Assembly: GCA_003647375.1 (NCBI GenBank)
Contig: QMMS01000326.1
Location: forward strand, 1-5,256
Direction: 5' to 3'
DNA from: Deltaproteobacteria bacterium
GTDB lineage: Bacteria; Desulfobacterota; Desulfobacteria; Desulfobacterales; B30-G6
DNA length: 5,256 bases
In this document: one piece after another, positions 1 to 5,256 of the stretch
How the letters are laid out: the number at the start of each line of letters is the position of its first letter
Position numbering within the stretch: the stretch's first letter is position 1
The notes under the pieces: generated by a model
What the model was told of the DNA's origin: nothing
What the model saw: the letters and a program-made list of their open reading frames with translations, nothing else
Database searches by the model: none
Position numbers and translations under genes: made by a program

Positions 1-19
1 GCTTACTGCTTAACGCTAT

Positions 20-1024
20 ATGCTTGCTTACGCCATCAGACGCATATTGATATTGATACCCACCCTGCTGGGCGTGTCTATCCTTGTCTTCCTCATGCTT
101 CACCTGACACCGGGCGATCCGGCCGAACTGCTGCTGGGAGAACGAGCGACAGACGAAGCGCTGCACCAGATCCGTGAGCATCTGGGGTTGAATGAGCCCC
201 TATATGTTCAGTATGGCATGTTTCTCAAACGATTGATGAAGGGGGATCTGGGTGAAACCATCTGGACCCGTCAAAAGGTCTGGATCGAAGTCAAGCAGCG
301 CTTTCCGGCAACCATGGAACTGGCTGTGACCGCTCTTTTTATCGCCTGTCTGTTCGGTGTAACCCTGGGCATCATTTCCGCCACAAAGCAGTATTCAATT
401 TTCGACTACGTCAGCATGTTGGGAGCCCTTACAGGGGTCAGTATGCCCATTTTCTGGCTCGGCCTTGTTTTTATGCTCATTTTTTCCGTCAACCTGGGAT
501 GGCTCCCCTTATCCGCCCGTCTGAGTATCGATGTTGACCTCCAGGTCATCACGAATATCTATACCCTGGATGCCTTGCTGACCCGTAACTGGGTGGCCTT
601 CAGAGATGCTATTTGGCACCTCATCATGCCGGCGGTAACCCTGAGCACCATCCCCATGGCGATCATCGCCAGAATGACTCGATCGGCCATGCTGGAAGTG
701 TTACGTCAGGACTACATCAAAACCGCCAAAGCAAAGGGCCTTTCACAATTCAAGGTGGTCTTTAAGCACGGTCTTCGAAATGCCCTGATCCCGGTGGTTA
801 CAACCATCGGTCTTCAGTTCGGGGTCACTCTGGGGGGCGCCATACTCACCGAATCCATTTTTGCCTGGCCGGGCGTCGGGAAATGGATGTACGATGCGGT
901 CATGCAGCGCGATTATATGGTCATTCAAGGGGGTACGCTTTTTATTGCAGCCCTTTTCATATTGATAAACCTGTGCGTAGATATTCTCTATGCCATCATC
1001 AACCCGAGGATAAGTGTCCAGTAA
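20..1024 (+). CDS. dppB: Dipeptide/oligopeptide ABC transporter permease, DppB/OppB type
   Basis: Inner-membrane permease that, paired with the next gene's product, forms the channel of a peptide-type (peptide/nickel family) ABC importer. The 334-residue length is normal for DppB. The N-terminus has the family's hallmark: a first membrane helix (about residues 9-29) running into LTPGDPAE (29-36), followed by a periplasmic loop. Further hydrophobic segments lie at about 99-121, 132-157, 198-217, 255-277 and 302-326, giving the usual six. The cytoplasmic EAA loop, which docks the ATPase, reads DYIKTAKAKGL at 231-241 with the conserved glycine at 240. The C-terminal ESIFAWPGVGKW (278-289) is also typical. 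The ATG at 20 is the only sensible start because an in-frame TAA sits at 11-13, but no clear Shine-Dalgarno is visible before it. The stop overlaps the next gene by 11 bases. DppB, OppB, GsiC and NikB are alike in sequence, so the substrate is not determined. Confidence 0.95.
   Translation: MLAYAIRRILILIPTLLGVSILVFLMLHLTPGDPAELLLGERATDEALHQIREHLGLNEPLYVQYGMFLKRLMKGDLGETIWTRQKVWIEVKQRFPATMELAVTALFIACLFGVTLGIISATKQYSIFDYVSMLGALTGVSMPIFWLGLVFMLIFSVNLGWLPLSARLSIDVDLQVITNIYTLDALLTRNWVAFRDAIWHLIMPAVTLSTIPMAIIARMTRSAMLEVLRQDYIKTAKAKGLSQFKVVFKHGLRNALIPVVTTIGLQFGVTLGGAILTESIFAWPGVGKWMYDAVMQRDYMVIQGGTLFIAALFILINLCVDILYAIINPRISVQ
1006..1010 (+). promoter_or_regulatory. Ribosome binding site deciding a GTG start for dppC
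   Basis: GAGGA lies inside the end of dppB, three bases before GTG at 1014. The spacing is short but this is the only purine-rich Shine-Dalgarno-like stretch nearby. The alternative ATG at 1029 has no such motif at a useful distance. This favours the GTG start, though translational coupling from dppB could also serve the ATG. Confidence 0.5.
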
Positions 1025-1922
1025 CTCCATGGCTGACAAACCCAAACGAAAAAATCCACAAGATCGACACCCGTTTCTCGACCAGATGTCCCAGCTCTGG
1101 CGGAATAAAACCGCTGTGGCCGGCATGATACTCGTTTCTCTTTTTATCCTAACAGCCATATTCGCTCCCCTGATAAGTCCACATGATCCGAACGAAACCG
1201 CCCTGTATGATCAACTCAAACCGCCCGTGTGGCACGACAATGGAACCACAAAAAATATTCTGGGAACCGACGACCTGGGCCGGGATCTCCTCTCCAGATT
1301 AATTTATGGTGCGCGGGTATCCCTGATGGTTTCCATGGTCAGTGTCGGCCTGGCATTTTCGCTGGGGACATTTTTCGGATCAGTGGCAGGCTACTATAAA
1401 GGGAAGCTGGACAGCATCATCATGCGCATCATGGATATCATCCTGGCATTCCCATATCTGCTTCTGGCCATCGTCGTTGTCGCCTATCTCGGTCCCAGTC
1501 TCCAGAATGCCATGATGGCCATCGGTATCACCTATGTTCCCCGCTTTGCACGTATTGTCCGGGGAAGTGTCCTGGAAGAGTGTGGGAAAGATTATGTTAC
1601 AGCGGCCCGCTCCATCGGTGCCAGAGATCTGCGCATTATTTTTCTTGCCATTTTACCGAACTGCCTGGGTCCTCTTATCGTCCAGACAACCCTGTCGTTT
1701 GCATCGGCTATTCTTGATGCCGCCGCCTTGAGCTTTCTGGGACTCGGTGCACAACCACCGACACCTGAATGGGGCGCCATGATCGCGCGAAGCCGTTCCC
1801 TGATTCTCAGGGCTTCCTGGGTGATGACCTTCCCGGGTATCGCCATTTTACTTGCTGTTCTTGGATTCAACCTTTTTGGCGACGGTCTCAGGGATGCACT
1901 TGATCCGCGCTTGAGAGATTAA
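1014..1922 (+). CDS. dppC: Dipeptide/oligopeptide ABC transporter permease, DppC/OppC type
   Basis: Second inner-membrane permease of the importer and partner of DppB. It has 302 residues from GTG at 1014, or 297 from ATG at 1029; both are within the family's normal range. The N-terminal OppC-type segment includes helix 33-55 followed by APLISPHDPNE (51-61). The family signature LGTDDLGRDLLSRLIYGAR spans 83-101. Further hydrophobic stretches lie at about 104-127, 138-160, 163-182, 214-240 and 270-290. The ATPase-docking EAA loop reads DYVTAARSIGA at 193-203 with glycine 202. The motif LSFLGLGAQPPTPEWG (239-254) is typical of DppC/OppC proteins. The first codons overlap the end of dppB, and the stop is 5 bases before dppD, so the gene belongs to the same transcript. 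I chose the GTG start because of the GAGGA at 1006-1010. Substrate specificity cannot be read from this subunit. Confidence 0.95.
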   Translation: MSSNSMADKPKRKNPQDRHPFLDQMSQLWRNKTAVAGMILVSLFILTAIFAPLISPHDPNETALYDQLKPPVWHDNGTTKNILGTDDLGRDLLSRLIYGARVSLMVSMVSVGLAFSLGTFFGSVAGYYKGKLDSIIMRIMDIILAFPYLLLAIVVVAYLGPSLQNAMMAIGITYVPRFARIVRGSVLEECGKDYVTAARSIGARDLRIIFLAILPNCLGPLIVQTTLSFASAILDAAALSFLGLGAQPPTPEWGAMIARSRSLILRASWVMTFPGIAILLAVLGFNLFGDGLRDALDPRLRD

Positions 1923-1927
1923 ATCGA

Positions 1928-2905
1928 ATGCCGGATACACCACTATTAGACATCGCTAATTTACAAACCCATTTTTTTGTGCGGGGCCAGGTGGCCAAAG
2001 CTGTCGACAATGTCAGCCTCACCATTGAATCGGGAAAGACCCTGGGTCTTGTGGGAGAATCCGGATGCGGGAAAAGTGTGACCGCCCATTCTATCATTCA
2101 ACTGATTCCAGACCCCCCCGGAAAAATCGTCGGGGGTCAAATTATTTTCAGTGGCAATGATCTGCTCGCATATTCTGAAAAACAGATGCGGAAAATCAGG
2201 GGCAACCAGATATCCATGATTTTTCAGGAACCCATGACATCCCTCAACCCGGTATTTTCCGTGGGGGAACAAGTAGCAGAGGTGATTCGTCTGCATAAAA
2301 AACTATCGGCAAAAGAAACCCGTGCCCGCGTGATCGATATGTTTCAGCGGGTCGGTATCCCGGCTGCGGATCAACGTCTGGATGAATATCCCCACCAGAT
2401 GAGCGGCGGGATGCGGCAACGGGTCATGATTGCCATGGCGCTGGCCTGTAACCCCAAAATGATGATTGCGGATGAGCCTACCACAGCGCTGGACGTTACC
2501 ATTCAGGCCCAGATTCTCGACCTCATGAACAAGCTGAAGGCGGACACCGGAGCATCCATTCTCTTTATCACCCATGACCTGGGGGTCATTGCCGAAATGG
2601 CACAGAATGTTGCTGTCATGTATGCCGGGCGCATAGTGGAGTACGCAAGTGCTGAGACTCTTTTTTTAACGCCAAAACACCCCTATACCATTGGCCTCAT
2701 GGAGTCGATTCCCATTCTGGGTAAAAAGAAAAAATCCAAACGACTCTCCACTATTGCAGGTGTGGTCCCGTCTCTTTTTGACCTGCCGGATGGTTGCCTC
2801 TTCAGTGACCGCTGCCCGGATGTGTTTTCCGATTGTCGAAAAATATCCCCCGGTCAATATGATGTCGGGGAAAATCACACGGCGAGGTGTCTAAAATATG
2901 CATGA
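1928..2905 (+). CDS. dppD: Dipeptide/oligopeptide ABC transporter ATP-binding protein, DppD/OppD type
   Basis: Cytoplasmic ATPase that pairs with DppF to power uptake through DppB-DppC. The 325-residue length is normal. All nucleotide-binding elements are intact: Walker A GESGCGKS at 43-50, Q-loop Q100 in [14 protein letters not shown] signature MSGGMRQR at 158-165, Walker B MMIADEP with D182 and catalytic E183, D-loop ALD at 187-189, and switch H216. After the ATPase core comes the oligopeptide-transporter C-terminal region, starting at HPYT (251-254). This region carries four cysteines, C290, C296, C303 and C321, an arrangement known in DppD-type proteins to ligate an iron-sulfur cluster. 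The ATG at 1928 has only a weak GAGAG (1913-1917) before it, so coupling to dppC, 5 bases upstream, is likely. The end overlaps dppF by 8 bases. The assignment to the DppD rather than DppF half rests on DEPTTALD and gene order. Confidence 0.95.
   Translation: MPDTPLLDIANLQTHFFVRGQVAKAVDNVSLTIESGKTLGLVGESGCGKSVTAHSIIQLIPDPPGKIVGGQIIFSGNDLLAYSEKQMRKIRGNQISMIFQEPMTSLNPVFSVGEQVAEVIRLHKKLSAKETRARVIDMFQRVGIPAADQRLDEYPHQMSGGMRQRVMIAMALACNPKMMIADEPTTALDVTIQAQILDLMNKLKADTGASILFITHDLGVIAEMAQNVAVMYAGRIVEYASAETLFLTPKHPYTIGLMESIPILGKKKKSKRLSTIAGVVPSLFDLPDGCLFSDRCPDVFSDCRKISPGQYDVGENHTARCLKYA
2884..2889 (+). promoter_or_regulatory. Ribosome binding site of dppF
   Basis: GAGGTG inside the last codons of dppD, 8 bases before ATG 2898. 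It is a strong match to the 16S anti-Shine-Dalgarno and fixes the dppF start within the dppD coding region. Confidence 0.75.
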
Positions 2906-3893
2906 TGCCGTTTCCGGAACAAAACCGCTTTTAAGAGCCGAAGGTCTGGTAAAGTATTATCCGATTCTGGGAGGCGTGTTTTTAAAAGAAGTTGCATCCG
3001 TCAAAGCAGTCGACGGTGTTGATATCTCTATCAACAAGGGGGAAACCCTGGGTCTCGTAGGTGAGTCCGGGTGCGGAAAGTCGACCCTGGGCCGGGCCAT
3101 TGTGAGACTGGAAGAACCCACGGCCGGCTCTGTTTATTTCAACAACGAAAATATACTCGAATACACCCCTGCGCAGGTCCGCAGCCTGCGAAAAGAAATG
3201 CAGATCGTCTTTCAGGACCCTTTTTCTTCACTGAACCCGAGGAAAACAGTCGCCCATATCATCGGAGAACCCCTCCTGGTTCATGGTGTCGGAAACCACA
3301 GAGATAGAGACGCCAGGGTCCTGGAGCTTTTGGAAGTCGTGGGGCTGAAACGGGAACACATGCGACGCTACCCGCACCAGTTTTCAGGCGGACAACGCCA
3401 GCGAATCGGTGTTGCGCGTGCGCTGGCACTCAACCCCCAACTCATTGTTTGTGATGAAGCCGTATCAGCGCTCGACGTTTCAATCCAGGCACAGGTCATC
3501 AATCTTTTTCAGGACCTGCAGGAAGAGTTTAACTTGACATACCTGTTCATCTCCCACGACCTGAGCGTTGTAGAGCACATCAGCGACCGGGTAGCCGTTA
3601 TGTACCTGGGTAAAATCGTGGAGCTCGCCGACAGTGACAAACTCTATCGGCGCCCTCTGCACCCCTATACCCAGGCCTTGCTGTCTGCCTCCCCAACTCC
3701 GGACCCAACCATGAAACAAAAAAGGATTATTCTGAAGGGGGATGTTCCCAGCCCCATCGATCCGCCGCCAGGGTGTCGGTTTCACACGCGCTGTCTCTAT
3801 GCAAAAGATGTCTGTCGTACCCAGGAGCCCCCCTTGAAAGAAATAGAAAAGGACCATAAGGTATCTTGTTTTTTTGCAGGGACTGTCGGCTAA
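2898..3893 (+). CDS. dppF: Dipeptide/oligopeptide ABC transporter ATP-binding protein, DppF/OppF type
   Basis: Second cytoplasmic ATPase of the importer, expected to heterodimerise with DppD. It has 331 residues. The N-terminus has the OppF-style [20 protein letters not shown] (19-38), an insertion before the core that distinguishes DppF/OppF from DppD/OppD. ATPase motifs are complete: Walker [10 protein letters not shown] at 55-63, Q-loop Q106 in [12 protein letters not shown], signature FSGGQRQR at 162-169, Walker B LIVCDE with D186 and E187, followed by the DppF-typical AVSALDVS, and switch H220. The C-terminal domain starts at HPYT (255-258) and has C293, C299, C306 and C324, a four-cysteine motif spaced exactly as in DppD. 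The start is well supported by GAGGTG at 2884-2889. The gene ends in tandem in-frame stops, TAA then TAG (3891-3896), and it is the last gene of the operon. Confidence 0.95.
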   Translation: MHDAVSGTKPLLRAEGLVKYYPILGGVFLKEVASVKAVDGVDISINKGETLGLVGESGCGKSTLGRAIVRLEEPTAGSVYFNNENILEYTPAQVRSLRKEMQIVFQDPFSSLNPRKTVAHIIGEPLLVHGVGNHRDRDARVLELLEVVGLKREHMRRYPHQFSGGQRQRIGVARALALNPQLIVCDEAVSALDVSIQAQVINLFQDLQEEFNLTYLFISHDLSVVEHISDRVAVMYLGKIVELADSDKLYRRPLHPYTQALLSASPTPDPTMKQKRIILKGDVPSPIDPPPGCRFHTRCLYAKDVCRTQEPPLKEIEKDHKVSCFFAGTVG

Positions 3894-3916
3894 TAGCATC
3901 GCTGCGCGATGTTATT
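3892..3916 (+). terminator. Stem-loop at the end of dppF, possible transcript end or 3' stabiliser
   Basis: The left arm AATAGCATCGC (3892-3902) pairs over 11 bases with the right arm GCGATGTTATT (3906-3916), with one G-U wobble and a three-base loop. It begins within the dppF stop codon and lies between convergent genes. No run of T follows on either strand, so it is not a canonical intrinsic terminator. It could instead protect the 3' end or act with Rho. The hairpin is plainly visible; its role is inferred. Confidence 0.5.
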
Positions 3917-3974
3917 GGAACGACATTCTCCGGCAGGGTCTTAAAACAGGTGCCCTATGGGCCGCATCAAGCTA

Positions 3975-4736
3975 TTATCCCGAATCGGAGATTGGCGGCC
4001 CTGTCTCCCTGTGCTCATCAACCTCTTCAATGATCCTTTTTCGGACCAGCGCGGCGGTTTCCTCGACAGACAAATCCTTAAACCTTTCATAACCGATTTC
4101 ATCCAGGACCTTGATCCGTATTTTGTGCTTCCCGTGAAAATTAAGGCTGTGCTTCGGCAGTGCATTTTTTGATCCGTTGATAGCGATGGGGAGAATCGGT
4201 ATTTTCATTTTCTTTGCCAGCAGAAACGCTCCAGATTTGAAGGGCTTCACCCGACCGGTCTTCGAACGGGTCCCCTCCGGAAAAAAGAAAAGGGAACTCC
4301 CCCTTAAAATCGTATTCTCGCAATCTGTGTGCATTTTCTGGATACTGGTTTTATCTCCCCGTTTAATTTTGATGTAACGGTTCAAAGCCATGTTCCACCC
4401 GATGAACGGAAGTTTGAACACCTCTGCTTTTGAAACCCATTTAAACGGAAAAAACAATCGGAATGCAATCAGGATATCAAGTTGGGACTGGTGGTTCGAC
4501 ACCACCATATAGGTTTTTTCCCTCAGGATCTTGTGGCGATCCTTAATGGAAACCGACCAGGCAGGCATAACCCAGAGATAAACAGACGCCCAAAAAGAAG
4601 AGAACATATGAAGTATCAACAACTTTCGGTCAAACAATACGGTACAAACCCATATCAACAGCGCCAGAATGAAAAAAAGAGCCGACGAGATGGCAAAAAA
4701 GGTGAGAAAACTAACAGAAACTATCCGATTGAACAT
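3975..4736 (-). CDS. plsC: 1-acyl-sn-glycerol-3-phosphate acyltransferase (PlsC family)
   Basis: Membrane-associated acyltransferase that should transfer an acyl chain to the sn-2 position of lysophosphatidic acid, making phosphatidic acid for phospholipid synthesis. From ATG 4736 it has 253 residues, typical for PlsC. A hydrophobic N-terminus (about residues 5-35) suggests membrane anchoring. The catalytic motif NHQSQLD (81-87) gives the HX4D pair H82 and D87. Motif II is KWVSKAEVFKLPFIGW (99-114), motif III is FPEGTRS (152-158) with E154, and motif IV is ILPIAINGS (181-189). I prefer ATG 4736 over an in-frame TTG 11 codons upstream because GGAGG sits 5 bases before the ATG. The gene converges on dppF and shares no operon with the transporter. 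It looks more AT-rich than the transporter genes near its start (47 of 120 bases G+C at 4621-4740 by hand count). Related lyso-lipid acyltransferases share these motifs, so the exact acceptor is inferred. Confidence 0.9.
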   Translation of the reverse strand: MFNRIVSVSFLTFFAISSALFFILALLIWVCTVLFDRKLLILHMFSSFWASVYLWVMPAWSVSIKDRHKILREKTYMVVSNHQSQLDILIAFRLFFPFKWVSKAEVFKLPFIGWNMALNRYIKIKRGDKTSIQKMHTDCENTILRGSSLFFFPEGTRSKTGRVKPFKSGAFLLAKKMKIPILPIAINGSKNALPKHSLNFHGKHKIRIKVLDEIGYERFKDLSVEETAALVRKRIIEEVDEHRETGPPISDSG

Positions 4737-4741
4737 TATGT

Positions 4742-4746
4742 CCTCC
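4742..4746 (-). promoter_or_regulatory. Ribosome binding site of plsC
   Basis: GGAGG on the minus strand, 5 bases before ATG 4736. This is a near-ideal Shine-Dalgarno. It shows that the upstream in-frame TTG (4769) is unlikely to be the true start. Confidence 0.8.
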
Positions 4747-4844
4747 GTCCTGGCTGGTAAATCACACAATAAATCTGCCCGCTCCCTCAGCTGTTTTCGT
4801 GCAATGTCCGTATGCTTCTTCTATCCTTGAGAAGAGAAATGAAC

Positions 4845-5246
4845 CTATTTCCTTGAGTGCTGGTGGAGAGTGATTGCCAGCTTAGCCATAATCCTGATTA
4901 CATAATCGGGTGGTCGTCCATCCAGCCAGCCGGGCATCCCGCCTGCTTCGATATATCCTGTGATACTCCGAAAAACCTCTGCGCTGAATGTATAAACACC
5001 AAAATCGATGGTTGAGCTATCCTTGTGAAAAACGATAGGGACCTTCAATCGTTCGGCATAAGGCTGTATTGTCTGCTCGACTACCGGCCGATTTTGAGTG
5101 CCGTAGGGTTTTTGTTTGAAACCTGCATGGCTTTCTGGGAAAGGAAACAACTTGTAGACCTCCCCGATGAAGCCTGTGAATTCGTATCCATGAATGGCGC
5201 CGGATAAATTGCCGATCATTTCCCTTTGTGAAATAAGGTAGATCAT
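4845..5246 (-). CDS. Uncharacterised protein, possibly incomplete at its N-terminus
   Basis: I do not recognise this family. The frame gives 133 residues from ATG 5246 to TAG 4845-4847 and is the only long frame here. It stays open through the last codons at the window edge (reading D-E-K before the methionine), and no Shine-Dalgarno is visible in the 10 bases before ATG 5246, so the true start may lie outside. The protein looks soluble, with no signal peptide or membrane helix. It is rich in aromatic and glycine residues, with segments such as YEFTGFIGEVYKLFPFPESH (21-40), PYGTQNRPVVEQTI (47-60), IDFGVYTFSAEVFRSITGYI (80-99) and a glycine-rich AGGMPGWLDGRPPDY (101-115). These look like a folded, conserved domain rather than a chance frame. 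There is no cysteine and no obvious catalytic motif. It lies 108 bases upstream of plsC on the same strand and could share its transcript. Confidence 0.65.
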   Translation of the reverse strand: MIYLISQREMIGNLSGAIHGYEFTGFIGEVYKLFPFPESHAGFKQKPYGTQNRPVVEQTIQPYAERLKVPIVFHKDSSTIDFGVYTFSAEVFRSITGYIEAGGMPGWLDGRPPDYVIRIMAKLAITLHQHSRK

Positions 5247-5256
5247 TTTTTCATCA

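Noticed and set aside
743..1159. 138-codon open frame on the minus strand across the dppB-dppC junction
   Set aside because: It is antisense to two well-supported permease genes, has no recognisable domain, and its composition is that of a shadow frame.
2048..3090. Similarity between the Walker A regions of dppD and dppF, considered as a DNA repeat
   Set aside because: The similarity is protein-level conservation between paralogous ATPases, not a nucleotide repeat.
3480..3899. 139-codon open frame on the minus strand opposite the 3' half of dppF
   Set aside because: It lies wholly opposite conserved ATPase and C-terminal domain coding and shows no family features.
3952..3962. GCCC-TAT-GGGC palindrome before the plsC stop, considered as a plsC terminator
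   Set aside because: The stem is only 4 bp and the downstream minus-strand sequence has just a short broken T-run, so it is too weak to call.
4737..4844. 108-base gap upstream of plsC, examined for a promoter, terminator or small RNA
   Set aside because: A TTGCAC on the minus strand could be a -35 box but no -10 box follows at 16-18 bases. A CTTCT/AGAAG pairing near 4817-4835 is too short to call.
1..5256. CRISPR arrays, tRNA or rRNA genes, insertion sequences, or phage or defence genes
   Set aside because: No direct-repeat arrays, tRNA-like cloverleaf sequences, transposase frames or terminal inverted repeats were seen by reading both strands.

Overview
The window holds a nearly complete peptide-type ABC importer operon on the plus strand. 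It is followed by a convergent minus-strand pair: a lysophospholipid acyltransferase gene and an unrecognised small gene that reaches towards the right edge. Base composition is moderate, the coding is dense and the protein style is that of Gram-negative proteobacteria. My best guess is a deltaproteobacterium (Desulfobacterota, sulfate-reducer type). That is an impression from the protein sequences, not a demonstrated assignment.

Positions 20-3893 carry four tightly packed genes in the order dppB-dppC-dppD-dppF. They encode two inner-membrane permeases and two ATPases of the dipeptide/oligopeptide/nickel transporter family (PepT family). dppB and dppC overlap by 11 bases, dppC and dppD are 5 bases apart, and dppD and dppF overlap by 8 bases, so this is clearly one translationally linked transcription unit. 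DppB and DppC would form the channel through the inner membrane. DppD and DppF would form the heterodimeric ATPase beneath it. The periplasmic substrate-binding protein (DppA/OppA type) is not in the window. It probably lies just upstream, and a TAA at 11-13 may be the end of that or another gene. The substrate cannot be told from these subunits alone.

Positions 3894-3974 form a short convergent intergenic region. A strong 11-bp stem-loop lies directly on the dppF stop codon, without a T-tract.

Positions 3975-4736 (minus strand) encode a PlsC-type 1-acyl-sn-glycerol-3-phosphate acyltransferase with intact catalytic motifs. Upstream of it, 4845-5246 (minus strand) encodes a protein of about 133 residues that I do not recognise and that may continue past the window edge. 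These two genes have no evident functional link to the transporter.

I looked for an undescribed system and did not find one. The region is ordinary metabolic DNA. The points most worth a second look are the matched four-cysteine motifs in the two ATPases, the stem-loop at the operon end, and the unknown protein at the right edge.
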